Below, piece by piece: positions 23,702 to 36,712 of a DNA stretch of 64,000 bases. Every line of letters starts with the position of its first letter. Positions within the stretch are counted from its first letter, which is position 1. A program made the translations under genes and the position numbers. The notes beneath the pieces are model-generated. The model was given only the letters and a program-made list of their open reading frames with translations, did not search any database and was not told the DNA's origin. The stretch comes from Nematostella vectensis (taxonomy: Eukaryota; Cnidaria; Anthozoa; Actiniaria; Edwardsiidae): positions 7,935,501 to 7,999,500 of the forward strand of contig NC_064035.1 in NCBI RefSeq assembly GCF_932526225.1, given 5' to 3'.

Positions 23702-25061
23702 ATGGCAGGTTTAGAGGTTCTCTCACCCGAGGGACTGCGAATCGATGGGAGAAAGGCAAGTGAACTTCGTAAAATGGTATGCAAAGTTGGAGTGTTGTCG
23801 CAAGCAGACGGCTCGGCCTACATAGAAATGGGTAATACGAAGGCTTTAGCCACCGTCTATGGCCCCCACGAGGTCCAGAACAAGGCGAAAGCGCTACACG
23901 ATCGAGTCCTGTTGAACGTACAATTTGGCATGGCGACGTTCAGTACAGGAGAACGCAAGAAGAAACCACGCGGCGATCGCAAAGCTACCGAATTATCCAT
24001 GATGGTTAGGAGGACATTTGAGGCTGCGATCCTGATAAATCTTTATCCGCGATCGCAGATAGATATTTACGTTCAGGTAAGCTTTCACAAATAAATGACT
24101 TAGCTTGTTTCTCTTATTTCAGCCACAAAAATCTTCACATGTGAATGTTGTTATGAGCTGTCGAAGTGGAACGAACGAATGTTCTCAGATTAATCCATGA
24201 ATCTCAAAAATCGGTTATCACATTCTGTTAAGATACCCAAAGTTAATATGAAAATGTCAAGTTTTCTAATTCATTTAAAAAAATACAATTAACTTTATAT
24301 TGATACAATGTATATTTTAAAATTCCAGTGGTATTTTTCACAGTGATAACTGTATTGAGTCGTAATATGGGACATGTGCCTTTCCCCCAATATTTTTAGT
24401 TATTATAAGAAAATGCCCAGTAAGGGGTGTAGCTGTGTCCCAAACATTTTTATTATTGTTTCTGTATTATGTCTCCCCAATATTTCAAGGCCTGCTTCAA
24501 CTCTGTGTATGGTTGCTGGTAATTAGTAGAATAAACCTAATGGTGGAAAGATAGCTAGAATACATCTAAAATAGCTTTTACCAAGTGCTGATAAAGTATC
24601 ACACTTTGTCTTGTCAAAGTCCACAATATTTTATCTTCTTACAAATCTCATTTCAAAGGCAACAATGTTGATCTACTTCCTGTATGTTGTAGGTTCTACA
24701 AGCTGATGGTGGCAATCATGTGGCATGCATAAATGCAGTGACGCTTGCCTTGATAAATGCAGGAATCCCACTAAAGGACTATGTTAGTGCTTGCACTGTT
24801 AGTTTTGTCAATGACACCCCTCTTATGGACATCAATTATTTAGAGGAGTCAACTGGTGGGCCTCAACTCACCCTTGCTATTCTTCCAAAATCTGATAAGA
24901 TTGTTTTATTTCAAATGGACTCTCGGCTTCACATGGATAATATGGACAAGGTGTTGGCTCTAGCTATGAAAGGCTGCAAAGATATTTATGTGCTTCTTCA
25001 CAGAACCATCCTTGAGGACGCCGAGGGGGCGGCAGTGCTAGTTAGTGCTGGTGCTCAGTGA
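23702..25061 (+). CDS. EXOSC4: RNA exosome core subunit RRP41
   Basis: One of the six RNase PH-like ring subunits of the RNA exosome, acting in nuclear and cytoplasmic RNA 3' processing and decay; the animal subunit is structural rather than catalytic. Two exons, 23702-24076 and 24693-25061, join in frame to 247 residues (family about 245). The start is MAGLEVLSPEGLRIDGRK. Family hallmarks are RIDGRKASELRKM, GSAYIEMGNTKALATVYGP, RSQIDIYVQ|VLQADGG and GGPQLTLAILPKSDKI. The intron (24077-24692, GTAAGC…TTGTAG) is phase 0 and splits the strand before LQADGG. No array is present in this gene, unlike its neighbours. Confidence 0.97.
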
Positions 25062-26102
25062 TTACACAGAGAGTAAAAGGATTAGAGTGTAAAGCCATGA
25101 TCAAAAAGAGATGAGATTCGATTGGAGTCTATGACAGTTCCACTCTTTCTTGCTCTCACAGGATTGCAACCGAAGAGTTGGTGAGAGTGATTACCTCTTT
25201 TTTTTAAATTATTTGACTTCAGGATTCATCGCTGAGCTGGGATTTACTTGTTAAATTCAACTTTTTGTGAAAACTACTGACATGCTGAGTTTGACAATTT
25301 TCAAAGTGAATTAGAAGTGATAAAAGTCAAACAGTCATAAAAGTCTGTTCAATTGAGGCTTATACTGTTCACAAGCATAGAGAAAAAACAATTGTGAAGA
25401 GCTGTCTCATGAGTCAGTAATCTTAGGTAGCTGAATAATTGGAGCATCTTTGAGTATATTTTTTAACCATAGAAAATTACGATTTGAAAATTACTTGGAT
25501 GTGCAAATTAGTTTTTATTTAGTTACACAATAATCCAACCTTCTTGTCTAACAAATATTTTTTCAATCTTGTGCTGATTTGTTTCCTTGATTTCTCCGTG
25601 CCTTTTTATCAACTGTTTATCCTCCATGTCTCACCTCTCTTAGTCTTTCTAAATATGTGCCGCCCTCTATTTTAGAAGCGCCTCCAGACTTTGAGTGGCC
25701 CCTTTGTACCAATACAGGCTTGTAGTCAAGATTTTGAGCAAGGGCATCCGTTTTACCACTTAGGGGATTATTTTCTCTTTGTATGTAGCTCGTCCTAGCT
25801 CACGATCGTACTCAATTTTTCTTCATTAGAGCCCCCTTCCATCCCTTCCAGCTTGCCAAAATACTTCAGACCCAAAAATATTTTACAGTGATATTGTACT
25901 GTACACTTAAATGTCAAACATTGTAAGGAAAAGACTGCCCATTTTTTTATAGCCTTTAGACTATAATTAGTTATTATCTAGGTAAAAACCATTTTACGAT
26001 ATAAAACATCTCATTTTTCTTTCTTTGTTTTCTATACATCAATGGAGAGATTTTCTCTAAAACTTTTTCATCACCATTACGCATCACCATTCTTCTTCAC
26101 CA
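25062..26102. other. Tail-to-tail intergenic region of EXOSC4 and AP4B1
   Basis: Holds the 3' untranslated regions of two convergent genes. It is AT-rich with no repeat array. Near 26070-26120 short CATCACCATTC / CACTCATCACC words form a small degenerate repeat next to the AP4B1 stop codon. No other gene seen. Confidence 0.6.
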
Positions 26103-29100
26103 TCACTCATCACCGTTCAACCATCGACCTTTCAGTGCTGCTAGAACAAGCTGTATAAATGGTTCAACTATATCTGGATCCTCTGCCTTTATAACTACTG
26201 TTAAAGTGCGATCTATTGTCTTGATTGTGGCCTCCATGAGGAGAAATTCTCCACCCTCTGATTCCTGTTGACGAATGCATCCAGGATATTACACGGTGAA
26301 AAGATAAAGTTTATTTTCGAATGGAATTAAACACTATTCTAGGAACGAACGTCAATTTCCTGTATCTAAAGTTCGTGCATGACACGAACAGAACAGCGAG
26401 ACAGATTCCATTCGATTCAAGTTTCGGTTTGTCTCACTTTTGTCTCATTTTGGTAATTGCGGCTCAACCTTTGGTATTTGTTTGAGCTTTCTGCTCTCAT
26501 TTTCACTTAGAACGTATTGAATAAAGCAGCTAAGTAAGAAAGTGCGGCAATAACGTCACCGAACATTTGCCACTCGGGTCCGAGATGTAAAGGGGTGGTG
26601 TAGTTTCCACTAAAATACCCCACATCTATTTGATAAAATGACATTCAGCGAGACATGTATTTATCACTTGTGTAGTTATTCTTCTAACAGCTAAGGCAGA
26701 TATTTCACCTGTTGGGCAAAGAAGAAGTATTTCTGCACGGGTTGTCCAGCTGGGCTGCTGGCCATCGTCATAATGCTTCTTGAAGCTAGACTTTGCTGGA
26801 ACTGCTCCGGTACAGAAGGTACCTCAGACAATACCTTCTCAAAACTGGCACTGCAAACAATCAAACAATACAACGATTCAATAATTACAAGGCAAACACA
26901 TCAAGAAAACAACAACTTTTCAAAACTGGCCCTGCAAACAATACAACGATTCAATAATTACAAGGCAAACACATCAAGAAAACAACAACTTTTCAAAACT
27001 GGCCCTGCAAACAATCAAACAATACAACGATTCAATAATTACAAGGCAAACACATCAAGAAAACAACAACTTTTCAAAACTGGCCCTGCAAACAATACAA
27101 CGATTCAATAATTACAAGGCAAACACATCAAGAAAACAACAACTTTTCAAAACTGGCCCTGCAAACAACCCAACAATATAAAACCTTAATTGCACGAAAA
27201 AAAAAACACGAGAAGACAACACCTTCGCAAAACTGGCACTGCAAACAAATACAACACCTCAATAATTGCAGGGCAAAAAACGAGTGGAGAAGGCAACACC
27301 TTAAAACTAGCACTGCAAAAACAACAACAATACAACACCTCAATAATTGCACAACTCGAGAAGACAAGACCTTCTTAAAACACTGCAAACAACCCAACAA
27401 TACAAAACCTACCCAGAAAAAAACTCGAGAAGACAACACTTTGGCAAAACTGGCACTGCAAACAAACCCAACAATACAACACCTCAATAATTGCAGGGCA
27501 AACCCAACAATACAACACCTCAATAATTGCAGGGCAAAGAACGAGTGTAGAAGGCAACACCTTCTTAAAACTGACAATGCACGAGACCTTAAAACACTGC
27601 AAACATACTCAACGATAGAAGACCTGGAATATTACCTCTGTAAAAGCGTCATCCATTTTTTTTGAAAGTCAGAAGCCGAGAGCGATGGTCTGGCACCTAA
27701 CATGAGCGAGTTGTGATTAGGCGTTTCAAGACCAACGTCATGTCCCTGAAAATATACCCCACTTAGTTATTACTGTATTTAGTACTGAATCCAAAGCTCT
27801 TCTCGACGAGCATGAATCGATGGAGATGATGGCGAAGATAATAAAACCTCGTACAAAATTTATAGACATAGCGCAAAAGAATTTAGTAAATTGGTTGAAA
27901 AGGAAGACCTGTTGAAATTGTCTAATTTTTCATAATCAAAATTTATGACGATGATAATAATGATGACTATGATGGACTAGAAAATTGAAGAAAACAAGAT
28001 AATAATTTAAACCGTACCAGAAGATTTCCAACAACGACTTTGTTGGATTGAGGGAGCGACATGTCAGCTGGTGTCGCTGTGCTATTATTTCTCTCGGATG
28101 AATCTACAAAAGAAATCGTATTACTCATAATGACTGCCTTGGCCCTAGATAAAAGGGATGGTTTGCCCGATTACCTTGAAGTGCCTGGGAGAATTCGATA
28201 AATAGGATGGTTTGCCCTTATTACCTTGAAGTGCCTGGGAGAATTCGATAAAGAGGATGGTTTGTCTTATTTCCTTATTGTGCCTATAAGTGTTGGCCCT
28301 AGATAAAAAGGATGGTTTGCCCTTATTACCTTGAAGTGCCTGGGAGAGTTTGATAAAGAGAATGGTTTGCCCTTATTACCTTGAAGTGCCTGGGAGAGTT
28401 TGATAAAAGGGATGGTTTGCCTTATTACCAAAGGGATGGTTTGCCTTATTACCTTGAAGTGCCTGGGAGAGTTTGATAAAAGGGATGGTTTGCCTTATTA
28501 CCAAAGGGATGGTTTGCCTTATTACCTTGAAGTGCCTGGGAGAGTTTGATAAAAGGGATGGTTTGCCTTTATTACCAAAGGGATGGTTTGCCTTATTACC
28601 TTGAAGTGCCTGGAAGAGTTTGATAAAAGGGATGGTTTGCCTTTATTACCAAAGGGATGGTTTGCCTTATTACCTTGAAGTGCCTGGGAGAGTTTGATAA
28701 AAAGGATGGTTTGCCCTTATTACCTTGAAGTGTCTGGGAGAGTTTGATAAAGAGGATGGTTTGCCTTATTACCTTGAAGTGCCTGGGAGAGTTTGATAAA
28801 AGGGATGGTTTGCCTTTATTACCAAAGGGATGGTTTGCCCTTATTACCTTGAAGTGTCTGGGAGAGTTTGATAAAGAGGATGGTTTGCCTTATTTTTTGA
28901 AGTGCCTGGGAGAGTTTGATAAAAGGGATGGTTTGCCTTTATTACCAAAGGGATGGTTTGCCTTTATTACCTTGAAGTGCCTGGGAGAGCTGGCCCTTGA
29001 TAAAGGGGAGCTTGCCTGGTTACTTAATGTGTTGGGGATGGTTTTCCTGATTACCTTTTTGTCCCTGGAAAAGTTGGCCCTTGATAAAGGGAATGGTTTG

Positions 29101-32100
29101 CTTGGTAAAAGAAATGGAGCGTTGATCATACACGACAGATAATGTATTGAACTCGGAGAATAAAGTTTCCTGGAAACACAATAAGAAATATTACAAAAAA
29201 GTTGAATTTTACAGGATGCAGCAAAAGTTTCGTTTGATAATATGATTGAATTGGATCAATTTATTTATTTAAGATTAACAACATAGAGAAAATTTTAATT
29301 GTACAAAATAATCTTTTATCGTGATACCTTTAGTCGACAGATTTTATTCCATTTTAGTTGTCGCAAAATGTGTAATTTGTATGTTTGTTTTCTTGTTTCA
29401 CTTTTCAAGTGCTTTGCAAGTTACCCGTCAGGGGCTTACGCAAGATTTTAAAAAGTTGCAGTTCAGAAGTTTAGAAGCATTCAGAAGCTGGATAAGGGCG
29501 TGGCCACGCATCCCGCAACCCCGTGAAGATCTCGTTGCTCCCGCTTTTGGGTTGGAATAGTGGGCAATGCGTCAGAATTTTAAGAATATTAAACGATCCT
29601 CTGTCATTCTCGATCTGAGGTAGGACTTCAGTCGTCGCATGGCACTGTACGACATAACAATATGTTTGGAAATCATCAGTGGACTACCATGATTAAGAAA
29701 ATTATAGTTTTTCTCCTCATCATATATATCAAACTACGTACATAAAAATGAATGAGTAAAAAATCGATTTTTTTTCTTCGTTATGCAAATAGGATCGGCT
29801 ATTTTTTTGCAGTCCAGTGACTGAATGGTCAGAATGGTCCACGCTTAACTCGGGTAACGATGGAATCCATTACGATTATGGGAACAAACTTATGCAACAT
29901 CCTGCAGTAGTAGCTCTCACCATAAATTTTTCATCTTTTCTGGCTTTTCTTGGGGAACCTAGGGTCCTATCAGACACGTCACAAACAATCCTCTTGGCCT
30001 GTCACAAAAAAAACAAGATCAGGTCTACTGGTGAGTAATTGATACAATATGTAACCATTTATTAAGTAAATCCTTGCTTTATCTACCGGAATCTGGCAGG
30101 ATACTGGGCCACTTGTAATACAAAAGCAATAAAAAGAACAAAATAAATAAATTGTACCTGTTCTACACCAGCCTCAAGCAATCGGTAATAGAGAAGGGCC
30201 CGGTCATGGACGTCCGTGTTGACTTCCTTGTCTGGATGGAAAATTAAATGGATCTAAACCACAGCACCATCAGCAATGGAAACATGTTTTAAGATCTGAG
30301 GATGAAGCTGAAGGATGTATGTATGTCTGAGATGTTTGATGTTTTGTGGCAAAATGTATTAAATTTTGCGTTGGTATTACTGTACCTTTTGTGGAGAAAG
30401 CTATTACATGTATGTATTTCGCTTAGCTGTTATTTACTAAAATTTGCATTGGTATACATTTTGTGTGAGGTATCTGTACATTCTGCGACGCTACTGTATG
30501 TACTGCACTTTGCATTGGTATTCTGTGGTGATACAACCTTACCTATGAAGTGTGCTAGGAGGCGACCAAGCAAGTCTTGACATTCTGGAGGTCTTTTAAA
30601 GAAAAGCTTCATTGCTGCAGTCAAAAGCTGAAGCTTGATTTCGGCTGACTGTTCCTCCTCGATATGTTCAACTTGTGCTTCCAACATATATGAGCTTTCT
30701 GAGACAAACTATACCGAAAAAGGCATGGTTAAGGGTAAAAATCACACACAATAAGGGGAGGGTGGCCAGAGGATAGTGAAAAAAGGCACCAGAGAGATTA
30801 CATTATTTCTCATATATTGTACATAGTTCTCTAATCAGGTTTTAGATATTAAACACTTGACCACTCTTATTTGGGATAACCTCAAATAATGGTACACTTG
30901 CATTTTGTAAAGAAAAACATCCAATTCATCTAGTTTTTTTTTTTTGCTTTTTATGCTTGTATATATTAAGTGGATGGACACTCCTGTGCCACCCGTAACA
31001 TACATACTTGGCCATATTCCCCTGTCATCCATGACTCCCCCTACCACTCCCTAAAGGGGAGGGACTGGCCATATTCCACTGTCATCCATGACTGCCAGTC
31101 CCTAAATATACAGTATACCTGGCCATATTTCTCTGTCATCCATGACACACCTGCCAGTCCCTAAATATACAGTATACCTGGCCATATTTCCCTGTCATCC
31201 ATGACACACCTGCCAGTCCCTAAATATACAGTATACCTGGTCATATTTCCCCGTCATCCATGACACACCTGCCAGTCCCTAAATATACAGTATACTTGGC
31301 TATATTCTCCTGTCATCCATGACTGCCCTGCCAGTCTCTAAATATACAGTATACCTGGCCATATTCCCCTGTCATCCATGACACACCTGCCAGTCCCTAA
31401 ATATACAGTATACTTGGCCATATTCCCCTGTCATCCATGACTGCCCTGCCAGTCCCTAAATATACAGTATACTTGGCCATATTCCCCTGTCATTCATGAC
31501 ACACCTGCCAGTCCATAAAAATATACAGTATACTTGGCCATATTCCCCTGTCATCCATGACTGCCCTGCCAGTCTCTAAATATACAGTATACCTGGCCAT
31601 ATTTCCCTGTCATCCATAACTGCCCTGCCAGTCCCTAAATATGCAGTATACTTGGCCATATTCCTCTGTCATCCATAACTGCCCTGCCAGTCCCTAAATA
31701 TACAGTTACTTGGCCATATTCTCCTGTCATCCATGAAACACCTGCCAGTCCCTAAATATACAGTATACTTGGCCATATTCCCCTGTCATCCATGACTCCC
31801 CATACCACTCCCTAAAGGGGATACTGGCTATGTTCCCCTCTTATCCATATGAACTCTTCCCACTCCCTAAATAAGGGTGAGTACCTGGCCATATTCCCCT
31901 GTTATCCATATAATAGCAGCCTTGCCATCAGGGTCCTGAACTAGATCCATGCACTCGTTCAGTTGGGGAAGCACTGCAAGGCAGTACTTTTCGTAACTTG
32001 GGAATAGATCTTTAAGGAAAGTAAAAGTCAGGTTAATATCCACCTTCCCACGCCTATCAACTAATTAAATTGCTCCATTCCATACTTTGAATTAGAACCA

Positions 32101-35100
32101 AAAAAAGACTCTCCATAACAGAGATTTTTTGACATTAATTAAATCATTAAAGAACAAAAAGCTAATGACATAAAACAGTAGTTTTTGAATTAATTAACCC
32201 AAGGGAAAGAGGAACAAATATGTAAGGCTGATATTTTCTAAATTGGCTGAAATGTGCCTGGAAGTCAGGCATGTTTCAGCTATAGCGCATGTGAGTAGCA
32301 GCTGAGATTATGCAACACAACTCGGGTTTCTGAATAATAATATGGAGAGCATGTCACAAGGCACCAACATACATACCTGAGATAACAGCCAGGGTCTTAG
32401 CAGAGATGTATTCTATCTCATAGGAGAGAAAACTGAGCAAAGTGTCAATGGAGTACTCCGCTGCTGAAGGGACAACCAGCGCAATTTGCCCAATAGCATG
32501 AATGGACTCTTTTGCCAAGTCTATGTCAACGTCATGTACACTGGCACTAACATAATAATTAATGAACATAAGCCACAATGTTAAATAACATTTTAGCAAT
32601 GGCAAGGTTCAAGGGCACTTCTTAGGTTTTGGGAATGCCTGCTACAGTAAGAACTTTTTTTTGCTGTTATTAAACATTTACAAATTAATTTAGCATATTT
32701 ATTGCCATACAGTAATTTTGCAGCTTTCTGGAAATGAGCAGAAGGAATTTGAATTCTAAGTGGTCATTGAACAAAATCAACCTTAGTTACCCAATTGGCA
32801 ACTAACCATTACGCAATTTGCCTTACCCCATATAAAGATGAAATATGATTAATAGTTAATGATGGAGGATAATAAAAAGAAACATAAATTGTGTTACCTC
32901 AATTCTGTTACAACTTCCTCAACATTTGATTCGGATGAAATTGTAGTCAGGATCTGAAGCTTCTTTCTCCTCAAGAACTGAGGATCATTGAATCTATAAA
33001 AATTCACACATTCACCATCATCAGACGCATCATAAAACATTTATACACCTATTTCAAATAATGTTGCACTCGGAAATCCATGCATCGTTACCTGCAGTGC
33101 TTCATGGATGGACTGATTCTGGTATTTAAAAGCAATATGAATGGTCACAAAACATGAACAAGAATTCCTCAGGTTTTGAAGCCTCAATTGTTTTTATTTA
33201 TGCTAATTTTTATATTTTTTTACAAAATTTGCAGTGCTTGAAGCAATGCAGGTTACAAAACATGGATTCTCCAAGTGCAACCTTATTTGAGATTTGTGTG
33301 TATGACAGTTCTTCCAGGACAGAAAGTAATCTATTTATGCAAAATAACAGTTGCATTATAGGTAAGGATAACACATCTCATAACCTGTCCCCTCAACAAT
33401 TTAAAAAAGTTACACGAAAAAGACTGCAGTATCCAAGGATGTACATCTAAATTAGACATTTTATCAAGTAGGAGAATATACAGCAGTATCATAATGTGGA
33501 CAATTTTAGAAGAGTAACCTTGAGAAAAACATCTTGTAGTCTGGTACAAACAGCTGTGGTTCTCTAGCAATCAGCAGCTCAATGTGACACAGGACAGTGA
33601 AGATAAGCTCATAGTTGGTAGATGATAACAAGGTTAAAAGTGGACCTGAAAGCAAGAAAGCCTACTATTAGTTGCCTGAATGGCATAACTTCTTCAGTAC
33701 ATAATTTAGAATTCCAAACATACCTTAAGCCTACCTACTGTAAAATAGGTCTTCCCCTTTGCAGAAACACATACAAGCCTCGTAAATACCACCCAGTACC
33801 TAAGCCCACATTTTTTTTGCAACAAGCATCTATGTACTAAAATCTTGTGTTTTTTGCTTGAGAGTTTTGCGATGTGCAATAATTGTGTATCTGCTGTCAC
33901 CTTTGATGCGTTCAAGGATATCCTCCTCCAGATGTCTAGCACTTTTGGATAAATGGATGAATAGATTGATGCAAGCCATGACGACAGCACCATTAGGGCT
34001 TTTGAGGTATACGTCAGTGGCATTCTGTGTAATAAAATATTCAGAATAAATAACACGCACACACCCCCCCCCCCAACAGTTACACATATTCTTACTCCCT
34101 CCCCAAGAGACACATATTCTTACTCCCTCCCCCACAGACACACATATTCTTACTCCCTCCCCCACAGACACACATTTTCTTACCCCCTCCCCCCCACAGA
34201 CACACATATCCTTACTAAAATTTCATACAGCTCCTGGTCATCAAATGGTGTGTATCGAACAAGCAGTCCTAGAACTTGGCTCTGACCCCACTCACTTAGA
34301 TTTGTTAACCTGAAAAAAAAAACAAGCGTTGTGCTATAGCATCTTTAAATCATGGATCATTTCAATTACAGAATTATATATTACAATATTATATAATACA
34401 TTCATCCCTTTTTTGGAGACTTCTTTTATACTAATAATTGCACAACAAACTTAAGAACAGACACAAGAATTTGTGAAGAGTGGCAAGTAAACGGACGCTA
34501 CATAGGTACTGGCTAGGCCAACCCTGACAACTTGGGTCGGGGGAACTCCGATAGGATTACTACCTAGCAGCAGCTTGGGGTCAGTACGCAGCTCTTACAA
34601 AGTGCAATTTAATTGGGCAAATGAACAATATCCGTGCCTCGACACAAAGAACGAGAAGAATAGAGACAAAAGAACTCCTTTGTAGAACAAAGATAATAGG
34701 AGACAAAGCAGCTGCGTACTTACTTGCAGCTTGGTCTTAGTGATCACTTATCTATTTATTTATTCATTCAGAAGAAGCATAATAATATAAAAAAAAATGC
34801 TGCTTATGATATACTTAAGTAGTGTGTGCAAAATACCTTTTCATAAGGAAATGGGCAAGAGCCTGATCCACTTGGAGGCCCCCATCCGCAGATAGAACCT
34901 CATCTAGAGCTGACAGACAGTTGCACATGACCTTGTATAGTTATAATAAAACATCAGTACTAAATCAAACTAATGATTAATCAAAATTTTATGGGTCAAT
35001 CCATAATGTTCCAGTTATTAAATATAACTTTAAGAGTATGGAGAGAAAGAATCACAAAACAAGGAAAAATAAACAACAAAAGCCACTGAATTAGAGCAAG

Positions 35101-36712
35101 GGACTACACACTACATAAGTTACATGCTGTACTTACTCATCTTAATTGCTTACCAGAGGGTCCTGATCTTCAATCAAAGCTTGTAGTTTCTGGATAACCT
35201 GATGTTCTAAGCAATCAATCATCACATCAATTTTAAAATGAAATAAAAAATAACTGCATCATTTAATATATTATTTCTATCATCAAAATAATTTCACATA
35301 ACAATGAAAAAACACAAAATAGAAGTACCTTCAACAAAGTCTGGGTTTAGATGGTAAAGCTTCACACAACCTATAGCTGCAGTCCGTCGAACATACTGGC
35401 TAGGGTCACTCAGGCCTGCAACAACTGGCTCCTCAATGTATTCTAGCAAGTCAGGAAGCCTTTAACAAACAAAGATATTGTTTTTTGAAATTCTACACAT
35501 GAAAATAATATAGAAAAGTAAAGAACTAAGATTATCTTCTCCCAAATGATTTGTTTAAAGAGTAAATATTTTTTTTTAAATTAAGTAAAGAGTGGCTAAA
35601 GCAAATACTGTATTCTTATTCCTAAAAAAAATAGCACACCTGATGCAAAGGATGATACATACTACCTTTTATCCTTTTACTCATACATCTGTAGAGATCC
35701 AGGTTAAGATACAGTAATTCTATAAAGCAAACTCAACAACAATTGGGGATCCAACTCAAGCCAGGTATGTACTGTACACACCTTAGAGAAGTCATACTTC
35801 GTATGGCCAGTCCCCTGATCATAGCACTTCTGTCCTGAGCGTCCTTCGTCAGTGTGTTCACTGTAAGCAGTGCTAATTGAGGGTTTGACTGGGCATATGT
35901 ACAGATATATAGGTAAACTAGCTTCTTCTGAACCAGGTTGTTTGTTGCACCAGCCTAAATAAAAATAAAAATTTAATCTTTGGGATGTAAAGTGCTTTAA
36001 AAAAAACATCTTAGAAATGAAATTATGAAATTATGAAATTTATATACTGAAAGTATTTTGTAGTAAAAATGGTTGCTGCCTGTGTTCAGGAGTTGTGTAC
36101 CCTTTTTTTATTTCTTTCTCCAAAAAAACTTTTAGAATTGCGTGAGTTTTGAGTTTTGCAATCTTCGATAACAAGTGATGGACATCAAATCATGCAATAC
36201 TGTACATACATCAAAAGTTGTGTTCTAGAAACCATTTCACTTCACTAAAAAGCATTGCAATAGTCCCTTATGATTGGATAAATCATTTTTCTCCACGCAA
36301 AAAGCTTAGTTTTGAGAGGAAAATAAAAGGAATTAACAAAAAATAAAGACCCGTGCCCACATGGTTCCTAGGAAAAAATCACAACCAGTAACTAAATATT
36401 TTTTATGTGGCCTAACACTTCTCTAAAGTGAGGGGTGTTTAAGCTATTTTCATAGACTATTGAGCCAAAAGTATCAAGTGACTCAACATCATTTTAACAA
36501 GTAATCCACTTTATCCACTCAATATTTACCTTAATCATCTGCATAAACAGCGAGGACATATTCATTCCTGTTGTCATACATGCGATAACTCGCTGTATCA
36601 CCCGTGTGTACTGAGTCTGCTCATGACGCAAGTCAGCTTGCTCCAGTAGCTTCCTCAATTCACTCACTTCGCCCTTTCTCCCTGTCTCCCCAAAATATGT
36701 CATGTCTGACAT
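26103..36712 (-). CDS. AP4B1: AP-4 adaptor complex subunit beta-1
   Basis: Large beta subunit of AP-4, a clathrin-independent coat of the trans-Golgi network that in mammals sorts cargo including ATG9A. Exons joined: 36530-36712, 35782-35954, 35329-35459, 35154-35206, 34837-34931, 34216-34309, 33901-34024, 33519-33645, 32898-32993, 32377-32546, 31885-32009, 30543-30708, 30158-30231, 29921-29998, one 10-nt micro-exon (28971-28980 or a copy), 28018-28103, 27636-27745, 26709-26850, 26103-26264. Total 732 residues (human about 739). Hallmarks: [20 protein letters not shown] near the N-terminus, [20 protein letters not shown] and [13 protein letters not shown] of the HEAT solenoid, [15 protein letters not shown], then a linker and a C-terminal appendage ending RWLNGDE. 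The start codon immediately follows an acceptor at 36713. Five arrays interrupt the introns. Confidence 0.95.
26838..27625. repeat. Minisatellite repeating the AP4B1 penultimate-exon acceptor
   Basis: About ten to twelve units of variable length (about 50-82 bp). On the minus strand each carries TTGTTTGCAG|(T/G)GCCAGTTTTG followed by CGAAGG or AAAAG, matching the true acceptor and exon start at 26850 (TGTTTGCAG|TGCCAGTTTTGAG). The units differ in spacer (ATTGAATCGTTGTATTG or TATTGAGGTGTTG), suggesting two amplification phases. The genuine site is the innermost copy. Confidence 0.92.
28140..29110. repeat. Minisatellite repeating a whole AP4B1 micro-exon
   Basis: Imperfect units of about 50-75 bp; about 13 contain the string TTACCTTGAAGTGCCTGGGA or a one-base variant. 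On the minus strand this is an acceptor CTCTCCCAG, ten bases GCACTTCAAG, and a donor GTAATAAGG. Between these lie AAAGGGATGGTTTGCC words that are themselves duplicated. Confidence 0.93.
28971..28980 (-). other. AP4B1: Predicted 10-nt AP4B1 micro-exon (copy nearest the upstream exon)
   Basis: Exon 29921-29998 ends in phase 0 (…AAA TTT ATG), but exon 28018-28103 only reads sensibly, and only stays in frame with the next exon, if one extra base precedes it. GCACTTCAAG supplies GCA CTT CAA G and completes GAT, giving Ala-Leu-Gln-Asp at the join. It has good splice sites on both sides. About 13 copies exist in the array; I mark the one closest to the upstream exon, but which copy is used cannot be told. 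Including one or four copies keeps the frame; two or three break it. Confidence 0.65.
30975..31905. repeat. 59-bp minisatellite repeating an AP4B1 exon end and donor
   Basis: About 15 units of 59 bp. On the minus strand each holds ATGGATGACAGGGGAATATG-GCCAG followed by GTATACTG, copying the last 25 bases and donor of the AP4B1 exon at 31885-32009 (ATGGATAACAGGGGAATATG-GCCAG|GTACTC). Some copies have AAGTATAC instead of AGGTATAC. The true junction is the right-hand end of the array (first in transcription). Reading on from the true exon meets an in-frame TAG after five codons. Confidence 0.96.
34060..34216. repeat. About 31-bp repeat of an AP4B1 donor
   Basis: Five units; on the minus strand each holds AGTAAGAATATGTGTGTCTG then a G/A-rich spacer GGGGGAGGG. 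The exon 34216-34309 ends TTTTA|GTAAGGATATGTGTGTC, so the array copies the donor and the first 20 or so intron bases, with little exon sequence. Confidence 0.88.

Noticed and set aside
30302-30580. Plus-strand hydrophobic 92-codon frame
   Set aside because: It overlaps the AP4B1 intron and runs antisense into the exon 30543-30708; it contains a degenerate internal repeat and no start context.
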